The position numbers and the translations under genes are program-made. Positions 44,101 through 59,100 of a stretch of DNA of 64,000 bases are shown one piece after another (within the stretch, counting starts at the first letter, position 1; every line of letters starts with the position of its first letter). The stretch is from Bombyx mori (Eukaryota > Arthropoda > Insecta > Lepidoptera > Bombycidae): NCBI RefSeq assembly GCF_030269925.1, contig NC_085117.1, forward strand, positions 3,729,001-3,793,000, read 5' to 3'. A model generated the notes under the pieces. The model made no database searches, was not told where the DNA came from, and was given only the letters and a program-made list of their open reading frames with translations.

Positions 44101-47100
44101 TGTGTGAGAAATGGAAAAGAAGAGAATAAACACTCTGGCGATGCGAGGCTGTATAATGCTTGGGGATTAGTGGATAGGGTTCCTCACGAATATCTCGATA
44201 AATCAAGAGCTCTGTATCGAGCGCCTGTTTTCTATGCTACAATCTCCGATGGTCACTTTCTTTGGACACGTTTCACTAAGAGATAACCAGTCTATAGACG
44301 CTTCGTCGTTGAAGAAAGCGTGGGCGGCGGAAGACCGCGCGCGACCTTCCCAATGAGGTGAAACAACAAAATCAGGACTACGGCGAGAGGCCACTTAAAT
44401 GAGTACACCAGAATGGCCACAATGAGTAAGAGACGGCGAGGCATCGGAAGACACGTCAAATTTTCTCTCAAGATAAATATCACGACCACTCTCTCAATAG
44501 TGAAGAGATTAAAAAGAAGAAGTACATCGAGAAAGTGGGGAGCTACGCCTAACTTTAAATTTCCTGTTCACTATCGTAAGATCTACTAGTCCAGTAGGTT
44601 AAAGGCCTGAAGAAAAATTGTAAGTAAAACTGGACGATTTAGTGGAAACACAGGCTTCATTGTACTCCTGGCGATAGCCCATTGAGTTTCTCGCCAGATC
44701 TTCTAGGTGAAGAACCAACTTAACTTCAGATGAGCCAGGTGGCTCGTTCATGCGTATGTACAATAAAAATAAAATACAAATTTAATTTATTTTAGTTTAT
44801 TAACAATTATTTGTCGTTTCTTGACAACTTTAAATAAACAGCTCAATGTGATGTACTGAGAGTGCTTTGATCTCATCAAAATTACGAAGCCGACTTCAAA
44901 GGGAAAACAATTAACTGCTGAATAATCTGTTATTTAATAATTAGTCCGACTAAAGAGCTGGCTTTCGTTAAAGGAATATTCTAGTATGATACTTTATTGC
45001 TTGGCTCTGCCCCTGGCATTGCTGAAGTCCATGAGCGACGGTAACCACTCACCATTAGGTGGGCCGTATGCTCGTCTGCCTACAAGAGCAACATATAAAA
45101 AAAACTTTATCCTAAAAAAATCTGTTTGTAAATTACTGTTTACACGCCTTGTTGACATTCCTTTTTTTTCTTACCTAAGCCGATAGATAGCCTTAGTAGG
45201 TGAGCTCACGGGGCTCAAACCTGGCGAAGTTGCTAACACTGACCCCCTAGCAAGAGCAGTGCTCCGCAGAATCTACCACCGGATCGGAAACGCGACCTAC
45301 TGAGAAGATCCACCGAGAAACTCAGTGGGCTATGGATTAGTTTACTCGCCGATCCCTTCGTTGCAAGCGACGGGTTCGCCGAGAACGTTTACCGGTGCTT
45401 GGAGTACCTAAAAGCACTGTTAGTGGATCGGGAGGATCCGGAATGACGTGTTTTGGGCGACGTCGACTGTTTACCATTCGGTCCGCAGGATCGGGGATGC
45501 GTTGGCATTGCTTATATCACACACGTCGCTATACTAAGCGGACATTTTCTTTCGAAAATCACATGCTTGATTCCATTACAAATATTGATCAAATTCGTTT
45601 TTCTTTTATTATTATATTAAATAACTAGCGACCCGCCCTCGTTTCGCTTCGGAAACTGTAATTTATTATTGATTTCTCCACTATTTAATGGATGTTATTA
45701 TACATATAAACCTTCCTCTTCAATCACTCTATCTATTAAAAAAAACCGCATCAAAATTCGTTGCGTAGTTTTAAAGATTTAAGCATACATAGGGATATAG
45801 CTTATTTCCGCCGTGAAGCAGTGATGCGTTTCGGTTTGAAGGGTGGTGCAGCCGTTGTAACTATACTGAGACCATAGAACTTATATCTCAAGGTGGGTGG
45901 CGTATTTACGTTGTAGATGTCTATGGGCTCCAGTAACCACTTAACACCAGGTGGGCTGTGAGCTCGTCCACACATCTAGGCAATAAAAAAAATATAAAAA
46001 AAATACTATGTAGTGATAATTAATATTTCGTTAATTTCGATTCCTGTCGGCGTATCCTTGTTTAGTTAATCCAGCTTTAAACGCGCTTCTTTGTGAATTC
46101 CCATTAAGGATTCCCTTATAAAAGTTCGCGTAATGAAAATATAATTCCACCTAAAACCGAATGGACGCGGAAGCCTTATTACTTACTCTAAAGGAATCAA
46201 AGGTTTCGCTCAAAATCATAATTTATTTATACGTTTGTTGATTTAGCCAGTTCAAGTGCCTTAAGTGTGCGCTATTCGCTTTGATGTAAATTTCAAAGTT
46301 AGATAGATGGTATTTCGTTTTTATTGAAGACTAGCGACCCGCCCTCGCTTCGCTTCAGAAATATTAAATTTTATTATTGATGATAGCTGAGTCCCGCGAT
46401 GCTACTCGCGGCTATTTTCGTACCACGGATTACGGTTTTTTTTTATCCTACCTAAGCTGGTAGCCTTGAGAGGCTATTCCAGCGTAACCTTAACTAGTAG
46501 GTGAGCTCACGGGGCTCAAGCCTGGCGAAGTTGCTAACACTGACCCCCTAGCAAGAGCCGTGCTTCGCAGAATCTACCACCGGATCGGAAACGCGACCCA
46601 CTGAGAAGATCCGGCGAGAAACTCAGTGGGCTGTGTCTGTGGGTTAATTCACTCGTCGAGCCCTTCGTCGCAAACGACGGGTTCGACGAGAACGGTGACC
46701 GGTGCTTGAGGTACCTAAAAGCACCGTTAGTGGATCGGGAGGATCCGAAATGACGTGTTTTGGGCGACGTCGACTGCTTTCCATTCTTTCCGCAGGATCG
46801 GGAATGTACTTACCAGCGGCCACGATGAGCTGTGGGCTTCGCCCCATATACTAAAGAAAGTAGCCCAAGTTATTCCTTATATCATCAGATACCTACCAAA
46901 GGCCGTTAAAAAATCGTCGTAGCTTAAAGGATTAGAATAAGACGGTGCATTCGAATCTAGCGACGCACCGGTTTTACGAATCCCGCTGGCGGGTATCAAT
47001 TTTTCTAATGAAATACGTACTTATCAAATGTTCACGGTTGACTTCAACGGTGAAGGAATAACATCGTGTAATAAAAATCAAATCCGCAAAATTATATTTG

Positions 47101-50100
47101 GGTAATAACTGCTGGACGTCTTGTGAGTCTGCACGGGTAGGTATCACCGCCCTGTCTATTTTTGCCGTGAAGCAGTAATGCGTTTCGATTTGAAGGGTGG
47201 GGCCGGCGTTGTTCTGTAAAAATGGAGACCTTTAAACTATTACCTATCTCAAGCTAGGTGGCGGCATTGGCCAATTTTAGGATTACATATGCTATAAGCA
47301 CCAGAGACATACATACATTCATACTTATATACGTTAAAATATATACATATGTAGATAATAAACACCCAGACAAAGAGCAAGCAAACCTGTTTATCACACG
47401 AATGTTTGTCCGTTGCAAGAATCGTAAATATGTAGAAGTGTTGCCCACATATATATTACTAGATGATGACCGATCTTTGCTCGTTTTTTTTTTTTATATC
47501 CCCATCTTTTTGTGTCTTTAAAGCGTTTAGTTGCCCTCAATTAAGAAAAATAGTATTATTATTCGCCAATAGATGTCGGGAAGAGTTGATTATTGAAAAC
47601 ACGAATAAAACAACATTTTCTGAAAATAAATCGTAACTAGATCGATTTATCGCCCCCGAAATCCGCTGTATACTAAATTTTATGTAAATCGTTGGAGCCG
47701 TTTCCGAGATTCAGATTATATATATATTAATATACAAGAACTGCTCGTTTAAAGGTATAAGATACCATAATATTAACAAGTAACCCACATAGCATTTAGT
47801 GCGCATTCAAATCGTCTGAATAACTCTCGCAGCCCATATCATTCGTTTCTTCGACATACGTTACGAATTATTTTAATTTTTTTAAAACACAACACCAATC
47901 AGTCAATCTTCAGTGGATTAAATAAATTATTTAAGTACGCAACCCGTCATCGTCCTCGTCGAACCCGTCGCTTGCGACGAAGGGCTCGGCGAGTAAACTA
48001 ACCCACAGACACAGCCCCCTGAGTTTCTCGCCGGGTCTTTTCAGTGGGTCGCTTTTCCGATCCGGTGGTAGATTCTGCAAAGCACTGCTCTTGCTAGGGT
48101 CAGTGTTAGCAACGTCGTCAGGTTTGAGGTTTGAGCCCCGTGAGCCCACCTACTTGTTAGGATTACGCTGAAATCGCCTTTCAAGGTCATCAGCTTAGGG
48201 AGTACAAAAAAAAAAGAAGTACGCAGCCATAAAATGTTTGTCACTAAATGATATCAATGATGAAACATTCATTACTGCGGTAGGCTACCGCAATCGATAG
48301 ATCTGCTGAAGCGATAGAGTAAAGAACCAGTCTTCTGTTTCCACTTCCGGATTACATGACTCGGAATCGTTAAAAAGCATTTCTTTCTAATTTTTACACC
48401 ACAGCATGCTAAACATCTCACAAACCGAGCAAACCTTTTTTAATTGCCATCGGCAGACGAGCATGCAGTCCACCTGATGGTAAGTGGTCACCGCCGCACA
48501 TTGACATCGGCATAGCCAGGGGCACAGCCAAGCCGCTACCTACTGAAAAACACTTTCCTTAGGCTAGTTTGAATGTGGTAATGTCGCAACGCTCAGAAAG
48601 TGATGTGGTTGCTTCAGAGCTTTAAAGATAAGTGGGGGGGAAACTCAACGTTCCTTAGCGCGTGTGAGGGTAGAAAGGGGGAAGGGTCCTGTTCGGGTTG
48701 TATATAGGGCAATATTAACAGGGATGACCAAATCACAAGGCTCCTCTACTAACGAGTGTCATGTTCGATTCTTGGCTCCTTTAGTAGCGAATGAAGAGTG
48801 GATAGCTTACGTTCATTCTTCGGAGCCGGTGGTTTTCTTGTGGCCCAGTTGGTGCGGATGGACCTGGAGCCGAGCCACTGCCCGTTCATGGATGTGATCG
48901 CTGATTCCGCCTCCTGCAGCAGATGAGTTTTAATTAGTCTCTCACATTTGGCTATCGTCTTCTTGGTGAAGCCTAATTAGTCCATACCGAGACATGAAGA
49001 AGGCTTAACGGAGGAAACCATAATGAATGTGGTATCACCCACGCAGACTGAACATGCGGACCTCTTCAAAGTAAATAAAATTAAACTGTGCTCTAGATAA
49101 GCATCGGCCCATATTTTTCCGTTGGTGTTGTAAGGCGACCTTGGCATTTATCGGAGAATGAAGAGCAGCGTTCTTTAAGTATCACAGCAGCATACTACGA
49201 TCGACCATCGGATTGCCGTTGGTATTATAATATCACATATTTCAAAACAATTCTTTGAACGATTTCTTGTCTATAATAAACAGGTAATAATCGAACCTTT
49301 TTCGGGGTCTAGTTTAAAAGGTCCATACTTCTGAATCCAGTCTGCTTTTATTACAATTTTAATAACTCTAGTTATAATAATAGAGCAAAAACGTATGTAT
49401 GTATGTTCTTACGTAAACACAGTCTAATTATTAATTATGTTTCTTTAATCAACGAACCACAAATTGTTTAATTTGAAAGCTCGCCGCAAGCCATGGGAAA
49501 CTGCAACGGCTCCGCGCTTTCCTCGTGAAAGTTTAATATCAATGCGGTTACGCGAACACGTGCAAAAGGTCTCATGAAAAAGCCCTATTGTTTTTTGTTT
49601 AAATAAATTAAGTCTTGTATAATTAGCGATGTGCATTTTAATGTTACCAGCTGTTTGGCGACAGGGCGGACTGCTTCGCGATAGAAATGTGTAAGAAAAA
49701 GTGTATCCGTGTGGACTGATATAACGTTTTCTTCAAATAATATGCATTAAAACACAGAGAAGTGAAAGGCTATTTTGTTTAAGCTATATTTCGCTTAATA
49801 CTGACGCGACATTTATCTTTGTGGATTAAAGGTCCTTTTTATTTGTTATCAGCATCAACAATTTGATGTTTTTTATTGAACTTCAATTAGGTTTCCCAAT
49901 TAGGTTTCCCCCTAGCTGAGGATGTTTTTGAAGTGAAACTCCTTTAGGCGCATTGAGAGTAAAATGTAACTCGCGACAGTTTCGTTACGGCTAGAGAGAA
50001 AAGATACAATTTAGGAAGAGCGAGAGTGAGAAAATAGACAGCGTCTCGCGTACCACTCGAGCGTGACGAGAGGGAAAGGACAAGGCGAGATGGGTCATTT

Positions 50101-53100
50101 CTCCTATACACAGCATTCCCTATTACAAGAAAAAAATTGATTTAAGGATGATAAATGAAGAAAACCACAATGCTACACACTACGCAAAAGAAGTTTCACT
50201 TCGTTCACGTTGGCACGCGCGCTGTTCTTTTTAATAATACTAGAGGTCAAGCAGTAGTCGAAATTCGACTATAATTATTTGGAGTTGTAAGTTTGTACAC
50301 TATTTTGATTGTATTTTATACTTCTATAATCACAAATTTCGCCAAGACTACACTATAAAAAATATTAACAAAGGCAAACAATATTTAATTTTAATCTATT
50401 CTCAATTTAACAACAGACGCCAAGAACAAAAGTTTGACAATAAATAGTAGGCATGCGTGTGTGCGTCAAATACATGGTATGGAGTGTGTGTAATGTTTTC
50501 TTTATTGATTTAATGTATCTTTTATGCATTATTTAAAAAAAATATTAGCATTGTGAACTTCTTCTCTATGTTCTCTATAAGTGTGGAAAATTTCACACTC
50601 CTCCCTCCGCGCAATTTTCGTAAAAAGGGATACAAAGTTTTTGCTTCACGTATTAACATACAGATTTTTCGCAAAATTTTAAATTTAAATAACTCCTCTG
50701 TAATGTTGTAAAAATGTCGCTCAAACTAAATGGCCGTTCACCCCTCGATATGATATTTTTACTGCCCTAAAACACTGTTCTCTCTGCCTCTGAGCGTAGC
50801 ACTAAAGTTTTGGCAGAACTGCAGACTTGTTAGCAATTTTCGGGTCCTGTCGATTTCACTACCTGGATGTGAACCGCATTAACTAGGTCAAACGGTTTGG
50901 TGAGACGCGGGTGGTTTGATACAAAAAAAACTTTATCGATAAATCGACTTTTTGGCGGGAACGCGAGGAGTGAAGTTGTGTGATTTGTTTTATTTTGTCT
51001 ATTTAGTGTTTCTTCAGGTTTAAATGTGTAATAACGGTAGTTTATTAACTGTTTAATATCTGCGAAAGTCCACAAATGTGGGAAAATGAAACAAAGCCGC
51101 TGGATGTAACTTCTCGGGATCCTCCAAAAAGTCCACTGAAAAAATCTTAGTAAATGACCACCATTTCATTTCACTCCATAGTATAATTTTTCATAAAAAT
51201 AAGAATGTAAATTAAAATAAGACATGACTTAAAGGCCTTAGTTACCAAGTCATAAAATGCCTTAAAAAACAATTTATCGATAAATGCGATTTAAACGATA
51301 TCTTATTTGTCAACGTGGTATAACGTGGTATAATTACTGAATATTATTAGATATTTATTGTTATATGTTAGTTAATTAGTAAGATCAAAGATGTGATTAA
51401 TAATTTAATACAATATTTCTTGTACAACGCGCGCTTAATTCACAGATCAGAATCCAACTCGAAGAAAGCCTCTAAACTCAAAACAATAAGTGCTTCTGAG
51501 CCGTGATTCTGTTGCCATCTACAATAATATAACTTACACTAATATAAATATATGCACTAATATAAATATATGCACTAATATAAATATATGCACTAATTTA
51601 TACTATATATGTATGTATGCAACACTAAAGGACCTACCTACTTTACTTTTACTGGTGGTAGGACCTCTTGTGAGTCCGAACGGGTAGGTACCACCACCCC
51701 GCCTATTTCTGCCGTGAAGCAGTAATGCGTTTCGGTTTGAAGGGTGGGGTAGCCGTTGTAACTATACTGAGACCTTAGAACTTATATCTCAAGGTGGGTG
51801 GCGCATTTACATTGTAGATGTCTATGGGCTCCAGTAACCACTTAACACCAGGTGGGCTGTGAGCTCGTCCACCCATCTAAATCAACAAAAAAAAAAAAAG
51901 GAAAGAAAATAAAACTTAACTAAACATATAGTTAAGTAACAATAACGAACAGTGACAATAATTAAGTGACAATAAAGAAAAACAAAGTAATAACATCCTA
52001 AGCTTTCGCTACATTCAAGAAGTTGATTGACATGTCGTTTCCACTTCTACCATGTAGGTAAGACCTGGTACTAAAACATCATAAATTTTACCTAATGACC
52101 GATTCTTTTTATTTTTTCTCAAGTCTTTAATCATTACTTAATGCTTGAAATCGATCGAAACGTTCGCGGCTCGCCTGGTCTTAAGTGGTTACGGGAGCCC
52201 AAAGAGATTACAGATTAAAGTCGCTCTCATCTCGAAGGTTGATATCTGAATGGTGATGCATAATGCTTGTTGTATTCATAGGTGGCAGAGCTTTGTGGTA
52301 GGCAACGGCTTGGCTCTGCCACTGGCATTGCTGAAGTCCACGGGCGACTGTAACCACTCACCATCAGGTGGGCCGTATGTTCCTCGTCTGCTTACAAGGA
52401 CATTAAAAAAAATTGCAGCCTTATATTGGCACCGTATGGTGGTAGTACGTTGGTATCCTCAGAGAATGCTGCTCAAAATACTACTGTTCGTTCTCTAGTA
52501 AAATTCTTTATCGCCCATCAATCCAGGGAAAGGGATGAAAGAAAAGAAAGAAAGAAAGAAAATCTTTATTCGCCAGAAATATAGTTTATAAGATATAGGA
52601 CATAGCTTCATATATTTCGCCTGTTTAGGCATGCGAAAATTTAATTTATTTTTATATTAATTATAACACAAAATTTACTAAATCTATCTATTTTTACATT
52701 CTATCACTTCTTATTCTAATATTTTATTATGTACAACACTTATCATTTAAAAATTCTTGCACACTATAATAAGCCTTATCTATCAGCCATAAATATAATT
52801 TTCTTTTAAATTGAGTTAGTGGAAGATCTCTTATGCTGTTTGGTATCTTATTAAATATTCTGATAGTCATAGGATAACAGTTTGTATGGTAGTAACGAGT
52901 ATTTATACTTGGTAACATTAGTTTAGTAGGGTATCTTGTATTAAATTGACAGTACTCGCCACACGATTTATATAATTGTGGGTGCTTTTTAACAAACAAA
53001 CAACATTCTTGTATATATATGGATGGTACAGTTAAAATATTATGTTTTTGGAAGAATGGTTTACAAGAAGTCAGAGGATGAATATTGCACATGGCACGAA

Positions 53101-56100
53101 CACATTGCTTTTGTGCAATGAACACTCTATTTATGTGACTAGAATTTCCCCAGAGGGGTATACAGTATCTGATATTTGAGGCGACATATCCATGATAGGC
53201 CTGTAATGCAGTTTTTAAATTACATATTTTTGTAAGTCGCCAAAGTGCATATGAGAATCGATTAATTTTACTACAAGTAATATCTATGTGAAGATTCCAG
53301 CTACATTGATTATCCACATTTAATCCTAAAAATGTTATGCTATTACATTCATTTAGTGTGTTATTATTATAAGTTATATTTAAGTTATTAATAAATTTGT
53401 GTCTATTATAGAATTGTATATATCTCGTTTTGTCTAAATTAGCTTTTAAGTTATTCTTATTCATCCAATCTATGACCTTACTAACAGTAGCATTTATCTC
53501 ATCATTTAAATCTAGTGTGGCATCTTTGGTGATTACAACGGCTATATCATCAGCAAATAAGCTGCATGGGTAATGTATGTGTTCTGGGAGATCATTTATA
53601 TAAATGATAAAGAGTAGCGGTCCTAAAATGCTCCCTTGTGGGACACCTACTTTATTATACGCTAATGAAGATTTAAAAGCCACTTCTTCATTGTTATTAT
53701 CAATATCCCTAATTTCAACATATTGTTGTCTGTTGCTTAGATAACTACTAAGCCATTTTTCAGCTATCCCTCTAATGCCATAATTATTACACTTCCGTAG
53801 AAGAATGTTATGGTCAACAAAGTCAAAGGCTTTGGTCATGTCAAAGAAAACTCCAACCGTGGGTATTTTTCTGTCTACATTTTCAGTAATTTTACTAATG
53901 AGTTTAAAAGCTGCTAGTGTAGTAGATTTGCCTTTTTGAAAACCGTGTTGTTCAGATTTTATAACTTCAGATTTATTAAGAAAAGTTGTGAGTCTAGAAT
54001 GCATGATTTTTTCGAATATTTTTGCAAGTATAGGTATTAAAGTAATCGGTCGGTAGTTATTGATGCATTCCTTATGTCCTTTTTTGTATATAGGTTTCAC
54101 TATTGAGATTTTCAATTTATCAGGAAATGTACCTTCAGTTAATGAAAGATTGATAATATGACAGAGTACAGGTGTAATGGCTATTGCACATTGTTTTAGT
54201 ATAAAGGTGGGCAGTTCATCATAACCTGTTGAGTTAGTATTATTGAGAGAATGAATTGTTTTATAAATTTCCTCACATGTAGCTGGCATTAAAAATATAC
54301 TTGAGCTAGATATATTTATGTTTTGTGTATTTATTGCTTGTATATTATTATAGTTTTTGTTTTCATCATTTGTTATTTCAATGTAATAATTGTTAAATAT
54401 GCTAGCTATCTCTGTAGTGTCAGTGATTACTCTGCCATTATGTAAAATTTGTTTAATATTGCTTTTGTTATTTGAATTAATTTTGTTGTCATTTTGCTTT
54501 ATAATATTCCACGATGTCCGACATATATTACTAGATTTATTTATATGATGTTCGTTTCTAATTTTTTGAGCTGTAATTATGCATGATTTTAATATTTTAT
54601 TGTATTTTTTATATTTAATTTTTGAACTAGTAGTTTTATTCTTTATATATGAATATCTGAGTTTCCTTTTACTTACGCATGATTTTTTTATACCTGTAGT
54701 AATCCATAGCGTTTTTTGGCTTTTATTGTTATCAATTTTAATTTTTCTGAAAGGAAAGCATAAGTTATAGAGTAGAACAATATGATCATGAAATGAATTA
54801 AATGCTGCATTTAAATCAGTCATCTCACATTCCTCTGTCCAGGACAAGGAAGCTACGTATTCTATAAATTTATTAATATTATATTCATCAAAGTCCCGTT
54901 TTCTAATGTAATATATCTTTTGTGGTTTTTTTACATATTTCACAGGAATACAGACTGTTTGTCCAGTTTCATGGTCTGATAATCCCAGGGAATGTATTTT
55001 GCCTTCTGCTTCACTAACATTGCTTATTATTTGATCTAAGCACGCATTTTGTCGGGTAGGTTCGTTAATGTGAATATTAAATCTGTGATTTTGTGTTATT
55101 CTTTTATATTCATTTAATACATTGGAGCTTTTTAATAAATTTATATTAAAATCACCACAGACAATAATTTTCTTATTTGTTTTATTACGAATTGTGCTTA
55201 ATACAATTTCGATTTTATCTAAAAATATTTGTACTCTTGAATTTGGTGTTCTATAGATGCATATAATTATACATTTGTATTCCGGAATCTCTATACCACA
55301 GCATTCAAAGGAAAACTCTAATGCTAAGTCTCTTAACCACAAGATAGGTTTAGAGCTTATGTAATCTTTACATAGTATTGCTACTCCACCCCTTCTTTGT
55401 TTACTCCTTGAATAAAAGTTAGCTATATTATATCCTCTTAATACCAGTTTAGATTCTTCCCCTACTTTGAGGAATGTTTCGCTGAAGCATAGTATATCTA
55501 TATCAGTATTCTGACTATAAAGCTCATCTAAAGTAATTTTAAGTAAATCTATTTTTCCTAATATCCCAGCTATGTTTTGATGCAATAGTGTTAGTTTACA
55601 ATCTATATTACGTTCTTTATTATTTACGAAAAAATAAATTATTATTTGTTGGTAATGCTTGTATACTCGTACAATTAGGGGTTTGTATATTTATTTTTTT
55701 AAAGTAGTCCAGTATAGTTCTTTGAGTATATCTTGAATTATTTTTAGTTAAATTACCTAAAGTATCATTTTTTATTTCAATTGTGTGTAACGTACTATTT
55801 TTATTGTTTTTCAATGACAAGTATTTCGTATCATAATCTATACTATCTATAATGTAGTTTATTTTTTGGCATATTATATACTTATTTTTATTATAACTAG
55901 AACCAAAGTAATCTATAAAATAACAATTTGGAAAGTTATTACATACTAATTTTACATTGTTATTAAGCATGCTCACATTTAAAGATTTATTATAATTTAT
56001 TCTTAAAACTATCACAGTTACCTCGTAGAGTCTTTTCAAAGTAGCTGATAACTCTATTAACAATTTGAAAGGGTTTGTATCATTCTCTCCAACACCAATG

Positions 56101-59100
56101 ACAAGCTTGTCATCCTTATTTAAGTTCAAATTTTCACAACATTTGAAGACTTCTTCAGACGAAGCAAACGGTTTAGTCACAGCCGTGATGCGGTATTTTT
56201 CATAGTTCGTATATAATCTAGTTTTAAGTAGTTTAGCCGCTAGTCCAACGCACTGTTGTGTTCCAAATATGAGTAATCTCCTACTACCACTTGGTTTCAG
56301 AGTTGGTTTGTTCCTGTCAATGTGGGAGGATTCTAATAATTCATCATCACATTGACTGAGGCTAAGGTTTACTTTTGTATCTTTAGGTACCAGGGGAGAA
56401 GACTTAGGCGTTTGAAATTCTAGGTCCAGATCTAATTTTCTAGCTTCTATGTTTGGTTTCATGGCTCTTATTTCTGTTTTATTATTATTATTTTTCTTCT
56501 TTGGACTGGATACCGTAGTTCCATTTATTTGCTTATTAAGTTGCTTATTGATATGTATTTGTTCATCTAATTTTTGTTTCAATACTGTATTTTCACTACG
56601 AGTAGTCTGTAATTGTTTCTTCAGATTCTCAATGGATAGTTGCAATGATGTTATTACTTCTTGATGACTAGTCATTGTATGAGTAGACAGGTCGATCATA
56701 CTCCTTGCATTTATACTGGAAGGTGCGTCTTCTAGCGAGTCAGTTGACTCCATGGACAGTGATCCAGTCATCATGAATCGTCTGTACTATTGCATCTATT
56801 GGTATTTTAGACTTCAGTTTTGTGTGTCAAGGTCATTATTAAATTCATTATTCTATGTCCCAAGGACTAACAGGTTCAGAGCATCTTAGATAATTATAAT
56901 GTAAGAGATTAAAACTTACTGATTTTTTCAAATACGAGACGAAGCCGTATCCTTTCGATTTGAGGGTCTGTGGATCGCGAACCACCCGGCAGTCGCTGTA
57001 ATAAGATAATCGATTAGTATTTAATAACAATTGTTTGGAATGATTACAAGGTTGAAATGGCAGCGGACAGATTACATAGCTGGTAGAATCGATAGAGCTG
57101 GAGATCGGGGCTAAAGATATGTCAGGACCGACCATTGGACCTATGTCCAGCAGTGGATGATCATGAGCTGTTAATTATATTTTCTTCTTCTGATGATTTC
57201 TTTATTTGGTAGCCAGGACTTATCAATAGTTTTCGTTTCCATTATTCGGACAGTTCTATTTTAGAACTTAAATTGGCAATGTTTTGGTTTTCGGTCCGTT
57301 TGATATGGTAAGTAATTAACGACGCGCATAGACGTTGACAATGTCAGGGGCAAAGCCAAACGCCACCACTGTTCATTTTGATAAACCTTCTGAATTACAC
57401 TGCAAATGGGATTCATTTTGCAATAGGAGAAAGGCAGTGGTAGGTTCGATGTGTTGATTGAAAGATGAAGTTGATACTGGATCTGCTGTTCACTTTTTAT
57501 TGTCTGGATGGGTGGACTAGCTCACGGCCCATTTGATGTCGACGTTGTACCGGGACCTATAGGCATCAACAACCCAAATGCCACTACCGATCCTGAGTCA
57601 TGAGTTGTAAGTCTCAGTTTTACAGTATAAGGGCTGTACCGCCCTTCAAACCGAAACGCATTACTGCTTCATGGTGGAAGTAGGTAGCAACCGTGCGGAC
57701 TCATAAGACCCTCTACTACCAGAAATACGTGCAATTCCATATATTTTGCCGAAATTTAATTTGCTTAATCTGTGTGCTGAGATCATTTATCTAAGTCAAT
57801 GAAATTATTATAATAATTATTATAATAAAATGCTTCGAACTACGAAAAACAGGACCCAGTTCCTCAATTTCCACGTAATTAATTCTATTAATTCAATAAA
57901 AGCCGTCATTTGTAGACGTTATATGAAATTTCCTAAGAATTACCGGTTTCATTATGCCCTGATAGAGTTTTAATGTAGCTTCATAAAATTTTACGAGGAC
58001 CCATAACAAGTTTTCGATAATGTTCGTTATGTCGGAGGAAAATATGGGCAACGTTTCGAACCCGAAAGCGATTGGACCTTGGATTTATCTTGATGTTCTG
58101 TAGAGGATAGAACTAAGGAACACCATCTTGTATTGGTGATAAGTTGAAAAAAAAAGGGTGCGTGTACTTATGTACGCGCGTAAGAAGTTATACTTTATTT
58201 TTATTAAATTTATTGTAATCAATTTGAAAAAAAATCGATTAAAAAACATCCTCAAACATGCATATTGGACATCCCTTTTCTTGACATCGTATAAATTCGG
58301 TAATTCTCGGTACGGTTCGGAAAGTTCACCTGCGGTAGTCCGTTGGGCGGTTTTTTCAATCTTTCCACTTGCTATTATAGCAGCACCTTAATTGGCTCCT
58401 TTTCAACAGACACTTTTTAATATACTGAGGTGGTGCTCCTTACGTCTACCCTCCATTAGATATTCTTATAATCAACACAGATAAAAATTTTACTGGTGGT
58501 AGGACCTCTTGCGAGTCCACCAATGCTCTGTTTATTTTTGCCGTGAAGCAGTAATGCGTTTCGGTTTAAAGGGTTCGGTAGCTGCTGTAACTATACTGAG
58601 ACCTTAGAAATCGTATCTCAGAGCGGCATTTACGTTACAGATGTCTATGGGCTCCAGAAACCACTTAACACCAGATGGGCCAATACGGACCGATTTAATC
58701 AATAAAAGAATAGATAATATAATTGTAGAGTACGTCCGTGATATCGCGGTATTATTTTACAAACAGTAGCGTGGGGCACCGAACAAAGAATCGAGAATTG
58801 CTATCAACGCCTTGACGTCACAATGTCTTAAGGAAAAAGCTTATTTTCTGATGAGTTTTTGCCATTTTATTTATTATTTATTTACTTATTGCTTAGATGG
58901 GTGGACGAGCTCACAGCCCACCTGGTGTTAAGTGGTTACCGGAGCCCATAGACATCTACAACGTTAATGCGCCACCCACCTTGAGATATAAGTTCTAAGG
59001 TCTCAGTATAGTTACAACGGCTGCCCCACCTTTCAAACCGAAACGCATTACTGCCTCATGGCAGAATTAGGCGGGGTGGTGGTACCTATCCCTGCGGACT

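Larger units (their letters stand above)
52540..56850 (-). mobile_element. Full-length two-ORF non-LTR retrotransposon (CR1/jockey group)
   Basis: ORF1 (56774-55620) and ORF2 (from about 55618, annotated start 55585, to 52727) are both uninterrupted on the minus strand, followed by an AT-rich 3' UTR with aataaag and a terminal (tttc)n tract at about 52532-52560. APE endonuclease plus RT without RNase H, and an esterase-like ORF1, suggest the CR1/L2-jockey group; the clade is inference. It lies in sense orientation in the Rox8 intron, its 5' end close to the RRM2 RNP1 exon. Flanking target duplications were not resolved. Confidence 0.88.

Noticed and set aside
54579..54770. Plus-strand hydrophobic frames inside the LINE (also 56449-56664)
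   Set aside because: Antisense shadows of the LINE ORFs.
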